Assembly: GCF_000333395.1 (NCBI RefSeq)
Contig: NZ_BADA01000324.1
Coordinates: forward strand, 1 to 33,722
Origin: Microbacterium sp. B19
GTDB taxonomy: Bacteria > Actinomycetota > Actinomycetes > Actinomycetales > Microbacteriaceae
Length of the DNA stretch: 33,722 nucleotides
Direction of reading: 5' to 3'
Under the pieces are notes generated by a model. The model was not told where the DNA came from and searched no databases. It saw only the letters and a program-made list of their open reading frames with translations. The translations under genes and the position numbers were made by a program. Of this stretch, positions 8,847 through 16,530 are shown piece after piece; position 1 is the first letter of the stretch, and each line of letters starts with the position of its first letter.

Positions 8847-10361
8847 TCAGGACGCGGGCGTGAAGTTCCAGATCGGCGGCCACGTCGAGTACTTGCGCGG
8901 CTCGACGTCGATCTTCGTCGACGCCCCGAAGATGCTGTTCGGCTGCACGATCGTGGCGAACCATGCCTGGTCGACGACGTACTTGTTCAGCTCCTTGAAC
9001 GTCGCGTCGGCGTCCGCCCCGCTCTGGGTCTGCGCCTTGTCGACCAGGCCGACGATCGTCGGGTCCGAGTTGTGGAAGGGATTCCACAGCGAGTCGGGCA
9101 TGAGCGCGAGCTGAGCGAACGACCAGGGCTGGTAGCTGTTCAGGTTGAACACCGCCGCCGGGTACTTGCCCGACAGCAGGTCGGAGATGAACGTCTCACC
9201 GTTGACCGGCTGGTACTGCGCGGTGATGTTGATCGACGCGAGAGCCTCGGTAACCGCCGCCTGTCGCTTCGGGTCGATCGGTGAGAGGTCGGGCATCGGC
9301 AGGTCGAAGCCGTTGGTGTAGCCGGCATCCGCCATGAGGGATTTGGCCTTCTCGAGATCGAAGCCGTAGGTCTCGAACGACGGGTCGAAAGCCGCGCTCT
9401 CGGTACTGAAGGACTGGTCGGTCACCGTGCCCACGCCGTTGAAGACCTGCTGGAAGATCGTCTGACGATCCAGCGCGTAGTTGATCGCCTGACGCACACG
9501 CACATCGGCGAGGGCAGGCACGATCGAGCCGCCGCGATCGAAGAGGAACAGGCCCGTCGCGGTGTAGGCCGGGAAGGACTCGACCTTGAGCCCATCGGAC
9601 GCGAGCGTCTGGCCGATCTGGTCGGAGATGCCGGCGAAGTCGATCTGGCCCGACTTCAGCGCGTTCACGATGGCGTTCGCGTCGTTGAACACCGTGATGG
9701 TGATCTTGTCGTACGGGAAGTCCTGCTTGTTCCAGTAATCGGCGTTGCGCTGATAGACGTACGTGACGCCGATCTGCGACGCCGCGGCGTCGAAGGTGTA
9801 CGGGCCGGAGCCGACCGGGTCGGTCGCGAGTCCAGGAGTACCGAGCGCCTTCGGGCTCGCGAGCGCGCCCGCACCGGCGCCCAGGTTGGACAGCAGCGCG
9901 GGATCGGGTGCCGACAGCGAGATCTCGACGTGGGTGGCGTCGACCGCGGTGACCGAGTCGACGAACCTCAGCTGACCGCCGGTCTCACCCGTTCCTGCCT
10001 TGGCGGCTTCGAGGTTCGCCTTGACCGCGTCGGCGTCGAGCTTGGTGCCGTCGGTGAAGTTGACGTCGTCGCGCAGCGTGAGGCTCAGCTTGGTCTGCGA
10101 GTCGTCGTAGCTCCAGTCGGTCGCGATGCTCGCCTGCGGCACCCCGTCGTTGTCGTCGCGCAGCAGCGTGTCGTATACCGGCTGCACGAAGGTCAGTCCT
10201 GGGCCGGCGTCGAAACTGCCGGGGACGAAGGACGCGATCGGCGAGACCGCCCCCAGTCGCAGCTCCCCGCCGCTTTGGGCGTTCGGCGCGGAACCGCCGG
10301 AGCAGGCGGACAGGATGAGAGCACACGCCGCGATGACTGCGGCGACAACTCCTTTGCGCAT
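8847..10361 (-). CDS. ABC transporter solute-binding lipoprotein, family 5 (Opp/Dpp type)
   Basis: This 504-residue protein begins with a lipoprotein signal peptide whose lipobox LSAC places the lipidated cysteine at residue 20. A Gly/Ser-rich tether and a family-5 binding fold follow, with a typical early LRLG strand and a VRQAINYALDR segment near the middle. An AGGAG ribosome-binding site stands 5 nt before the ATG. It is the first gene of the minus-strand transport operon and should capture the ligand outside the membrane for the DppB/DppC-D/OppF complex. Family 5 proteins bind peptides, nickel or glycosides. The downstream GH3 and upstream ROK regulator suggest a glycoside. Confidence 0.93.
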   Translation of the reverse strand: MRKGVVAAVIAACALILSACSGGSAPNAQSGGELRLGAVSPIASFVPGSFDAGPGLTFVQPVYDTLLRDDNDGVPQASIATDWSYDDSQTKLSLTLRDDVNFTDGTKLDADAVKANLEAAKAGTGETGGQLRFVDSVTAVDATHVEISLSAPDPALLSNLGAGAGALASPKALGTPGLATDPVGSGPYTFDAAASQIGVTYVYQRNADYWNKQDFPYDKITITVFNDANAIVNALKSGQIDFAGISDQIGQTLASDGLKVESFPAYTATGLFLFDRGGSIVPALADVRVRQAINYALDRQTIFQQVFNGVGTVTDQSFSTESAAFDPSFETYGFDLEKAKSLMADAGYTNGFDLPMPDLSPIDPKRQAAVTEALASINITAQYQPVNGETFISDLLSGKYPAAVFNLNSYQPWSFAQLALMPDSLWNPFHNSDPTIVGLVDKAQTQSGADADATFKELNKYVVDQAWFATIVQPNSIFGASTKIDVEPRKYSTWPPIWNFTPAS

Positions 10362-10410
10362 GATTCTCCTCGTTGAAAGTCGTACGGCTCCGCGACCGAT
10401 CAGCTTTGAG

Positions 10411-10441
10411 CCGGTCCGGTGGAGGCAGGCCTCCTGACCGG
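10411..10441 (-). other. Hairpin in the leader of the binding-protein mRNA
   Basis: Nested inverted repeats CCGGT (10411-10415)/ACCGG (10437-10441) and GGAGGC (10421-10426)/GCCTCC (10429-10434) would fold into one hairpin. It lies in the 5' leader between the putative promoter near 10500 and the start at 10361. It contains the reverse complement of a GGAGG motif and could influence stability or translation. The rest of this 300-bp gap shows no gene. Confidence 0.45.
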
Positions 10442-10495
10442 TGGTGGTGCCGGTCGGCGAGAGCGGCGATGAATCCGGCTCTCGTGTGGACGAAC

Positions 10496-10526
10496 ATAAT
10501 CCGGGAACCGGAATAAGAAAAGTCAG
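10496..10526 (-). promoter_or_regulatory. Putative operon promoter with ROK operator
   Basis: The palindrome TCCGG-GAA-CCGGA (10500-10512) extends to TA-x-TCCGG-GAA-CCGGA-x-TA (10497-10515). On the minus strand a -35-like CTGACT (10526-10521) and a -10-like GATTAT (10501-10496) flank it with a 19-nt spacer, so the palindrome fills the core promoter. Nearly the same palindrome precedes the ROK gene at 11970-11992, which suggests repression of the transport/glucosidase operon by that protein. The promoter hexamers are weak matches. Confidence 0.65.
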
Positions 10527-10661
10527 TTCTCGCTATGAGGACTATCGATGGGATCGATGGCCGCATCCGAAAGGGGCGCTGATGCCCACGATCGAACGAT
10601 CGCCGATGCGCTGGCACGGAGAAAGAAGGGGATCGTTCGGACCTCGCCGAACGTGATCACC

Positions 10662-11918
10662 TCAGCGCGCAGGCGGCGTGCCGTCTGCGCGCCCCGCGGC
10701 CGCTGAGGCGAGAAGCCGCGCGACGTTCGTCTTGTTGAACAGCTCGCCGATGGCCAGCTGCGTGGCTCCCAGCATTCCGCTGACGAGGTCGTCGAGCACC
10801 GAGAATTCGATGATCAGATCCTCAGTGACCTCGGACGGGAGACGCTCGTGGAAAGCGGCGAGCACCGGATCGAGTGCGTAGTCCCGCGCACGTGCCACGC
10901 CGCCACCGATCACCAGCATGTCGGGAGCGGAGAAGCTGACGAGATTGGCGAGTGCGCGCCCGAGGACGCCGACCGATCGCTCGATGAGCCTGAGAGCGGC
11001 GACATCGCCCTGATCGGCCGCGAGCGTGATGTCGTACGGCTCCACCGCCCCTGTCTCGGCGAGGGTGCGAGCGAGAGCCGTGCTGCGTCCGGTCCGTGCC
11101 AGCAGAAGGCCGTCCCGTGCGATCGCCCAGCGACTCGCGACCGCGTCCAGGCAGCCCACCCTTCCGCAGACGCACGACATCATGCCCGCCTCAGGAACCG
11201 CGATGTGGCCGACCGACCCCGCGCGTCCGTGTGCTCCGCGATAGAGTCGACCGCCGGTGATCAGCGCGGCCGCCGTGCTGGATCCGCCGCCGAAGTACAG
11301 CAGGTTCTCCGCACGTGCGGCGCGAGGGTTCGCGACGACCTCGACGAGCGCGAGCAGATTCGCCCGCCCATCGACCCAGACGGGCACGGGCCAGAGCCGG
11401 GAGAGCGTGTCCCGCACGGGGTATCCCGCCCACCCGGGGAGCAGGGGCTCCTCGAGCGGCGCCCCGGCATCGAAATCGACCGGTCCAGGGATGCCGACGC
11501 CGGCGCCGAGCAGATTGCCCGCGCCCGCGTTCTCGTCGATGACGGCCTTGGCCAACGTCGCCACCGTCGACATGATCTCGTCGGGACCGTGGCGAGCATC
11601 AATCGATTCGCGGCGGGAGCTGAGTATCACGCCGGCGATGTTCGCGGCCCCGACGACCAGCTCCGTGGTCTCGATGTCGACGCCGAGCACGAAGCCGGCG
11701 TCGGGGTTCAGCGACAGCTTGCGCGGTGCCCGTCCGCCCGTCGAGGGTCCGCGTTCTCCACTGAGGATGAGTCCGGCTTGCTGCAGCTGGGTCACCCGTT
11801 CCGCGACGACGCTCCGCCCCAACCCGACCCGGTCGGTGAGCGTCGTCTGCGTCACGCCGTCGTCGAGGCGGATCGCATCGAGGACGGCCGAAAGACCGGC
11901 GTGCCGCTCACGCGCCAT
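10662..11918 (-). CDS. ROK-family transcriptional repressor
   Basis: This 418-residue protein is called from the ATG at 11918, which has AGGAGG 7 nt upstream; a TTG at 11951 would add 11 residues but falls on the putative -10. Residues about 8-60 form a winged helix-turn-helix, followed by a ROK sugar-kinase-like domain. The ROK zinc motif is present as GHI (237-239) with CVCGRVGCLD (249-258). Where active ROK kinases have an Asn-Asp pair before the A-N of this motif, this protein reads VDGRAN (182-187), so the catalytic base is apparently replaced by Arg185. This fits a sensor-repressor that binds sugar without phosphorylating it. It likely controls itself and the operon at 398-10361. Confidence 0.92.
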   Translation of the reverse strand: MARERHAGLSAVLDAIRLDDGVTQTTLTDRVGLGRSVVAERVTQLQQAGLILSGERGPSTGGRAPRKLSLNPDAGFVLGVDIETTELVVGAANIAGVILSSRRESIDARHGPDEIMSTVATLAKAVIDENAGAGNLLGAGVGIPGPVDFDAGAPLEEPLLPGWAGYPVRDTLSRLWPVPVWVDGRANLLALVEVVANPRAARAENLLYFGGGSSTAAALITGGRLYRGAHGRAGSVGHIAVPEAGMMSCVCGRVGCLDAVASRWAIARDGLLLARTGRSTALARTLAETGAVEPYDITLAADQGDVAALRLIERSVGVLGRALANLVSFSAPDMLVIGGGVARARDYALDPVLAAFHERLPSEVTEDLIIEFSVLDDLVSGMLGATQLAIGELFNKTNVARLLASAAAGRADGTPPAR

Positions 11919-11950
11919 GACGGCCCTCCTCTGCCCGAGTCCTTTTGACA

Positions 11951-11992
11951 ATTATGCTGCCGCGCCGCGGATATTCCGGTTGCCGGAAGATC
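11951..11992 (-). promoter_or_regulatory. ROK gene promoter with auto-operator
   Basis: On the minus strand a -10-like CATAAT (11956-11951) is preceded by a 17-nt spacer. The -35 position falls on the right arm of the palindrome TTCCGG-TTG-CCGGAA (11974-11988), which extends to GAT-x-...-x-ATC (11970-11992; 9 of 10 arm pairs match). It resembles the palindrome in front of the binding-protein gene, so autorepression is likely. Confidence 0.68.
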
Positions 11993-12056
11993 ATCGACGC
12001 GGGGACGTGCAGTGCTGCGCGCGGTCAGGTGGGGCTGATCCGCGTGCACGGCGAGC

Positions 12057-12932
12057 TCATCCCCGCAGCGCCTCCGCCGCGATCTCCACCAGCCGGTGCG
12101 ATCGCTGCTCCTCGTGCGCGGTGATCGTCACCGCCGCGTCGAGGTCGGTCGCGATGTAGACGTACTGGCCGTAGAGCCCGTCGAGGCGCCATCCGTCGCC
12201 GGGGCCTGCCCACGTTGCGAGGCCGTAGCGCACGAAGTCGCCCTCGCCTCCGGTGTCGACGACGTCCGAGTGCATGGCCTCCGCCCACTCTGCGCTCACG
12301 ATCCGCTCGCCGTACCACAGGCCGCCGTCGCGCAGCACACGGGCGATCCGCGCGAGTTCCTCGGTGCGGAGCTCGAGGCCGCTGCCAGCGACGATCCAGC
12401 CGCGCGGGCACCGGTGCCACTGCGGGTTGTCGATGCCGAGCGGATCGAAAAGTCGGGGGAGGAGCCAGTCGCGCACGTCGCCGACGGCCGCGCCGAGCAT
12501 CCGCATGGCCACATAGGTACTGGCATCCGAGTACTGGAAGACCGTGCCGGGGCCGCGGGTCGGGCGGCGGAGCATCTCCTGCGCGAGGTCGGGCCACGGC
12601 GCCGGCTCGCGTCCGAACCACGTGAAGTCGATGCCGCTCGTCATCGTGAGGAAGTGCCGCAGCGTCACCGCCTCGACACCCGCGCCGAGCTGCATGTCGG
12701 GCAGCATTTCTCCGACGCGCGTGTCGAGCGACAGGATGCCCTCGTCCGCCGCGATCCCCGCGGCCAGGGCGCTGACCCCCTTGGACACCGAGTAGATGTT
12801 GACGCGGTCGTCGCTGCGCCACCGGTGTTCGGCCACGTCGTCCCCGAGGAGGACATGGATGCCGTAGGCGGCGAGCGACTCTTCGTCGATCGCCGCCACG
12901 ATGCGTTCGAGCGCGGTGGACGCGGATGCCAC
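12057..12932 (-). CDS. Serine hydrolase of the beta-lactamase/esterase class C family
   Basis: This 291-residue protein starts at a GTG at 12932 preceded by AGAGAGG. The class C fold is shown by SVSK (Ser48-x-x-Lys51), the catalytic tyrosine motif YSD (134-136) and the early GIHVLLGDDVAEHRW strand typical of EstB/AmpC-like esterases. There is no signal peptide, so a cytoplasmic esterase, amidase or peptidase is more likely than a secreted beta-lactamase. It is on the same strand as the ROK gene but 138 bp upstream of that gene's start, and is probably transcribed from its own promoter in the divergent gap 12933-13037. Substrate unknown. Confidence 0.87.
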   Translation of the reverse strand: MASASTALERIVAAIDEESLAAYGIHVLLGDDVAEHRWRSDDRVNIYSVSKGVSALAAGIAADEGILSLDTRVGEMLPDMQLGAGVEAVTLRHFLTMTSGIDFTWFGREPAPWPDLAQEMLRRPTRGPGTVFQYSDASTYVAMRMLGAAVGDVRDWLLPRLFDPLGIDNPQWHRCPRGWIVAGSGLELRTEELARIARVLRDGGLWYGERIVSAEWAEAMHSDVVDTGGEGDFVRYGLATWAGPGDGWRLDGLYGQYVYIATDLDAAVTITAHEEQRSHRLVEIAAEALRG

Positions 12933-13001
12933 GGGCAGACCTCTCTTCGCGGGTCGGTGTCCGTTCAGGATCGCAGGTCCGCGCCGTGGAACTGCAAGCC
13001 G

Positions 13002-13031
13002 GTTCAGTTCTGAACTAATTCTGAATACAAT
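13002..13031 (+). promoter_or_regulatory. Toxin-antitoxin promoter with palindromic operator
   Basis: A perfect palindrome GTTCAG-TT-CTGAAC spans 13002-13015, and a further half-site TTCTGAA lies at 13019-13025. The -10-like TACAAT (13026-13031) ends 7 nt before the antitoxin ATG, so transcription should begin at or near that ATG (leaderless). The palindrome covers the -35 zone, as expected for autoregulation by a type II antitoxin. Another GTTCAG half-site occurs at 12963-12968. Confidence 0.7.
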
Positions 13032-13037
13032 GAAGGC

Positions 13038-13490
13038 ATGGCTGCCACGATCATGCGCACGGAGTTCCAGTCTTCCGAGCTGAGCCGCAACTCCTCGGAG
13101 GTGTTCGAGGCTGCCGAGGATCATCCGGTCGTCGTGACTCGCCGAGGCGCCGAGTCGCTGGTGCTGATGACCGAGCGTGAGGCGGAGGCCAAGCGCAGCC
13201 TGCTGGAGTTCGCGGCCGCGCTGATCGCGGTGACCACGGACGACCGCGGGACTCTCGCCGAGCGCATGGCCGACCGGTTCCCGTGGATGTTCGCTCTCTC
13301 GGAGGCGGATCGGAAGGAATGCGCTCACGAGCTCGTCGATGCAGCTCGAGCCTCCTTCGCCACTCAGCAGCCGCACCTCGCCGTCGCGACGATGACGAGC
13401 TGGCGGGAAACCGCCGAAGCGATCGCCGCGGGTCTCGGTGCCGCGCCGATCGACTGGATCGAGGCGAACGTGAGCGTGGAGCGCCCGTAG
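13038..13490 (+). CDS. Phd/YefM-family antitoxin with long C-terminal extension
   Basis: This 150-residue protein has a Phd-type N-terminus (about residues 6-55: MRTEFQSSELSRNSSEVFEA, then PVVVTRRGAESLVLMTE), the DNA-binding and dimerising fold of these antitoxins. Classic Phd/YefM proteins are about 75-90 residues. Here about 90 extra residues follow, predicted helical, possibly a larger toxin-neutralising region. A second ATG at 13053 would drop five residues, but the promoter spacing favours 13038. The toxin-like gene follows within 3 bp. The product should bind the palindrome in its own promoter and neutralise the downstream protein. Confidence 0.85.
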   Translation: MAATIMRTEFQSSELSRNSSEVFEAAEDHPVVVTRRGAESLVLMTEREAEAKRSLLEFAAALIAVTTDDRGTLAERMADRFPWMFALSEADRKECAHELVDAARASFATQQPHLAVATMTSWRETAEAIAAGLGAAPIDWIEANVSVERP

Positions 13491-13492
13491 GC

Positions 13493-13834
13493 GTGGCGAA
13501 GGAGGAGCCTGTCTCCCGGCCTATCAAGAAGAGCGAGTTCACGATCGTGTGTGCCAGCAGGCAGGCCGAGAAGGGCTGGCAAGACCTCAGGGCAACGCAG
13601 AGGAACGCCCTTGCCGATGCGTGGGATTTCCTCACTCGCACGCCTCATCTCGTGACTCCCACGAACTACCCGTTGAAGGGCGAGCTCCGCACGGTCACCC
13701 GTGCCGGCAAGACGCACGAGCGATGGCAGCACAAGCCCACTCTGGGCGGATCTGCCCGGATCTGGTTCTACGTCGAGGGTGACCGGGTGTACCTCGAGGA
13801 CGTCTCGACGGCGCACCCGAACGCGACGAAGTAG
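13493..13834 (+). CDS. RelE/ParE-like type II toxin
   Basis: This 113-residue protein is called from the GTG at 13493, just after the antitoxin stop; the open frame extends further upstream only inside the antitoxin gene. Two N-terminal helices (about 20-50) precede strands containing GELRTVTRAGKTHERWQHK and a final RIWFYVEGDRVYLEDVS, an arrangement like the RelE/ParE fold with several basic residues on the central strands. Members of this family cut mRNA on ribosomes or poison gyrase. Which applies here is not evident. Partner identity is inferred from adjacency to the Phd-type gene and the shared operon. Confidence 0.78.
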   Translation: MAKEEPVSRPIKKSEFTIVCASRQAEKGWQDLRATQRNALADAWDFLTRTPHLVTPTNYPLKGELRTVTRAGKTHERWQHKPTLGGSARIWFYVEGDRVYLEDVSTAHPNATK

Positions 13835-13863
13835 CCGGATCGCCCGTCCAGCTCGGCCGTCCG

Positions 13864-14721
13864 CTACGTCAGCAGGTCCATCAGCGCCGCCGCGGCGGGG
13901 GTGCAGCGGCGGGCGGAGGCGATGACCCCGACGTCCCAGTGCACGTCGTCCTCGAGCGGGATCCTGATCAGGTCGCCGAACTGCGCGAGCAGGTGGTCGG
14001 GGAGCAGCACGTAGGCGAGGCCGCTCGCCACGATCTCGGCGGCGGCGTTCAGGTCGTTGACCTCGTAGGCCACGCGTGGGAACGCCTTCGCCTCGTCGAA
14101 GGCGCGGTCGGTGATCGTGCGCAGGGCCCAGAACGGGCAGAATCCGACCGCGTCGCGCTGGTCGAGGTCGCGCAGTGCGAGCGATTCCCGGTGCGCGAGT
14201 TCGTGCGAGGCTCCCACCCCGACGCTGAGGTTCTCGGTGTACAGCGTTTTCACGAAGAGCCCGGGCTCGGATGGTCGACGCAGCGGCGCCACCGCGATGT
14301 CGAGCGAACCGTCGTTCACGGACTCGAAGAGCCGCACGGTCGGCGCCTGGCGGAGTCCGATACGAACCGGGGGGTGGGCGGCGCGGAAGGACGCGAGTGC
14401 GGGCGCCATGCCCTTCCATGCGCCCTGGGTCACCCCGATCGACAGGCTCCCGCTGAGTTCCGCGCTGGTCGGCGAGACGAGGTCGCGGGTGTCGTCGACG
14501 AGCCTCAGGATGCCACGGGCTCGCTCGAGCAGCACGGTCCCTTCCGCCGTGAGGGACACCCGGTGCGTGGTCCGGTCGAACAGGGGCGTTCCGAGTTCGG
14601 CCTCGAGGCCTTTGATCTGCGCGCTGATGGCGGACTGCACGACGTGGCAGCGGCGCGCGGCGCGGGTGAAACTCAGCTCCTCCGCCGCGGAGACGAAGTA
14701 CTCGAGTTGCTTGAGCTCCAC
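13864..14721 (-). CDS. LysR-family transcriptional regulator
   Basis: This 285-residue protein starts at a GTG at 14721 with AGGAG just upstream; longer readings to 14832 lack support. The N-terminal winged helix (residues 1-60: ELKQLEYFVSAAEELSFTRA, SAISAQIKGLE, LGTPLFDR) is typical of LysR proteins and is followed by a LysR substrate-binding domain from about residue 88. It is divergent from the YcaC-like hydrolase gene across a 137-bp gap, the usual arrangement of a LysR regulator and its target. The effector is unknown. It is convergent with the toxin gene, 29 bp apart. Confidence 0.94.
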   Translation of the reverse strand: MELKQLEYFVSAAEELSFTRAARRCHVVQSAISAQIKGLEAELGTPLFDRTTHRVSLTAEGTVLLERARGILRLVDDTRDLVSPTSAELSGSLSIGVTQGAWKGMAPALASFRAAHPPVRIGLRQAPTVRLFESVNDGSLDIAVAPLRRPSEPGLFVKTLYTENLSVGVGASHELAHRESLALRDLDQRDAVGFCPFWALRTITDRAFDEAKAFPRVAYEVNDLNAAAEIVASGLAYVLLPDHLLAQFGDLIRIPLEDDVHWDVGVIASARRCTPAAAALMDLLT

Positions 14722-14858
14722 GCGGCTCCTCCGATCGTTTTCGCAGATGACGCAAATCTCGGACGGTCGACACGAACGAGGCATGTGCGGCCGATGTATG
14801 CGATTGCATGGATAACGGCGCATCCGCCGCACTCATTCCTCGCCCCGAAAGGCATCCC
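14722..14858. promoter_or_regulatory. Divergent promoter region, LysR regulator / cysteine hydrolase
   Basis: This gap must hold both promoters. A short inverted repeat ATGC-GATT-GCAT lies at 14798-14809, and an A/T-rich patch TTTTCGCAGATGACGCAAAT at about 14738-14757 is a candidate LysR contact region. No canonical T-N11-A element could be settled by eye. Confidence 0.4.
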
Positions 14859-15548
14859 ATGAACTCCACCGCCGGTCTCATCGCTCCCGAAGACGCCGTC
14901 CTGCTGATGGTCGACCACCAGAGCGGACTGCTGCAGGTCGTGCGCGACATCTCGATCGCCGAGCTGCGTATGAACGTCGCCTCGGTGACCAAGGCCGCCA
15001 CCCTCGCCGGCGTGCCGGTCATCGCGACCGCGTCGGTGCCCGCCGGCACGAACGGCCCGCTGATCCCCGAGGTGTTCGACAACGCCCCGCACACCACCTA
15101 CGTGTCGCGCCAGGGGCAGATCAACGCGTGGGACGTCGAAGGCTTCCGCGCCGCGGTCGAGGCCACGGGGCGCAAGACGCTCCTGATCGCGGGCATCATG
15201 ACGAGCATCTGCGTCGTCGAGCCCGCCCTCGCCGCCCTGGCCGACGGCTACACGGTGTACGCGATCATCGACGCATCGGGCGCGTACTCGGACGCGTCGC
15301 AGCGCATCTCGATCGCGCGCCTCACCCAGGCCGGTGTCGTCGTGGTGGACACGGAAGCCGTCATCAGCGAGCTGCAGCAGACCTGGGCGCGCGCCGACTA
15401 CGCCGAGTGGGGCGCGCTGCACTCCGCCGTCATCCCGTCGTACTTCGCCGCCGCGGAACTCGCGCAGCGGTCGGCCGCCGAGGCGACCGGTGGCGAGGGC
15501 GCGGATGCCGAGGTCAAGTGGGCCGAGGCGCGTGTGGTGAACGCCTGA
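14859..15548 (+). CDS. Isochorismatase-fold cysteine hydrolase, YcaC-like
   Basis: This 229-residue protein is called from the ATG at 14859 with AAAGG upstream. The isochorismatase-like fold shows Asp19 in MVDHQ and the nucleophile Cys118 in MTSICVV. Arg84 in SRQGQINAWD stands where many family members have the catalytic lysine. This D19/R84/C118 layout matches, as I recall it, E. coli YcaC, including nearly the same numbering. The substrate of YcaC-type enzymes is unclear; amides or N-carbamoyl compounds are likely. It is transcribed divergently from the LysR gene and ends before a strong terminator. Confidence 0.9.
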   Translation: MNSTAGLIAPEDAVLLMVDHQSGLLQVVRDISIAELRMNVASVTKAATLAGVPVIATASVPAGTNGPLIPEVFDNAPHTTYVSRQGQINAWDVEGFRAAVEATGRKTLLIAGIMTSICVVEPALAALADGYTVYAIIDASGAYSDASQRISIARLTQAGVVVVDTEAVISELQQTWARADYAEWGALHSAVIPSYFAAAELAQRSAAEATGGEGADAEVKWAEARVVNA

Positions 15549-15565
15549 CGCTCCGGGCATCGGAG

Positions 15566-15592
15566 GAGGCCCCGCGGTGTGCGCGGGGCCTC
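15566..15592 (+). terminator. Intrinsic terminator after the cysteine hydrolase gene
   Basis: A perfect 11-bp stem GAGGCCCCGCG (15566-15576) / CGCGGGGCCTC (15582-15592) has a 5-nt loop and is followed by TTCGCTTC. It lies 17 bp after the stop codon and separates this gene from the stress-protein promoter. Confidence 0.85.
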
Positions 15593-15604
15593 TTCGCTTC
15601 CCGC

Positions 15605-15618
15605 GGGACCTTCGCCCC
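15605..15618 (+). promoter_or_regulatory. DosR-box-like site A, upstream of usp (15680)
   Basis: GGGACCTTCGCCCC is one of four intergenic copies of GGGACYTTCGNCCC in the window. A TAnnnT -10-like hexamer (TAGCGT, 15641-15646) lies 22 nt after it, which places the box around -41 relative to the expected start. That is the usual place for an activator touching RNA polymerase. The start codon lies 61 nt beyond the box. Confidence 0.78.
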
Positions 15619-15679
15619 TGCCGTTCCCGCCCTTCGCGCCTAGCGTGCGGAGTATCGGAACGGTTCGAGGAGGTGCCCC

Positions 15680-16513
15680 GTGGAGAGAATCGTGATCGGT
15701 GTCGATGGCAGTGCGGCCTCGCGGTCCGCGCTCGCGTGGGTCGCGGAGCGCTGCGGACGACACCCCGTCGAGGTCGACGTCATCCATGTCTCTCGGCATG
15801 CGGGGTCCGGTCCGGACGACCCGCTCGTGGTTGCGGAGCAGATCCTCCGTGACGCGACGCCGGGACAGGTCGTGCGCGTGCACCCCGTGGACGGGCCCGT
15901 CGCGCAGACGCTCGGGGAGGAGTCCGCCGACGCGGACCTGCTCGTGATCGGCGTCGACCCGGCGCACCCGGTGCGTGCGGCCCTGGGCGGCTGGCTTCCG
16001 GTCCGCGTGATCGGGCGGACGCGCGCGCCGCTGTGCATCGTTCCGGCCGGATGGGCGCCGCGGCCGGGTCATCGCGTCACGGTCGGATGGGAGGACGACC
16101 TCTCGTCGACCGAGGCGCTCACCTTCGCGGCAACGGAAGCGCTCAGCACCGACGGGCGGCTCCGCGTCGTCCACGCGTGGCACCTGCCCGAGCCCGTGGC
16201 CGACGGAGCCGTGGCGCTCCTGGTCCGGCCCGATCACGTCCTGCAGGAGCATCGGGAACTCCTGGATGCCGCGGTGCAGACGCTCGAGCGCCGGTTCCCG
16301 ACCCTGCACGTCGAGGCGGAGCTGACGCGCGCCTCCGCCGCCGAGGCCCTCGCGCGGCACTCCGAGACCGCGAGCATGACGGTCATCGGGACCCACCGGG
16401 ACGGCGTGCTCGCGGGTGGCTACCTCGGGTCGGTCGCGCAGGATCTGCTCTGGCGCACGGGCTGCCCGGTGGTCGTCGTGCCGGCGTCGAGCTTCCCGCC
16501 GCGCGGGCGCTGA
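15680..16513 (+). CDS. Universal stress protein, two tandem domains
   Basis: This 277-residue protein starts at a GTG with GAGGAGG 6 nt upstream. Domain 1 (about 1-140) opens with RIVIGVDGS. It ends in VIGVD...GGWLPVR...PLCIVPAGW and lacks the ATP-binding G-2x-G-9x-G(S/T) loop. Domain 2 (about 145-277) has GTHRDGVLAGGYLGS, in which the second glycine of the motif is Arg. Both ATP sites therefore look atypical. The unusual GGWLPVR segment is shared with the paralogue at 20639-21469. The DosR-like box upstream suggests induction by the two-component system at 21543-23857, as for Usp genes of mycobacterial dormancy regulons. Confidence 0.92.
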   Translation: MERIVIGVDGSAASRSALAWVAERCGRHPVEVDVIHVSRHAGSGPDDPLVVAEQILRDATPGQVVRVHPVDGPVAQTLGEESADADLLVIGVDPAHPVRAALGGWLPVRVIGRTRAPLCIVPAGWAPRPGHRVTVGWEDDLSSTEALTFAATEALSTDGRLRVVHAWHLPEPVADGAVALLVRPDHVLQEHRELLDAAVQTLERRFPTLHVEAELTRASAAEALARHSETASMTVIGTHRDGVLAGGYLGSVAQDLLWRTGCPVVVVPASSFPPRGR

Positions 16514-16530
16514 GGCGGGAGGAGATCCGG

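Noticed and set aside
5995..9087. A 1030-codon minus-strand frame reading through from the permease gene into the fused permease-ATPase.
   Set aside because: The part upstream of 7848 is out of frame with the genuine DppB gene. The ATG at 7848 overlapping the DppB stop is the proper start.
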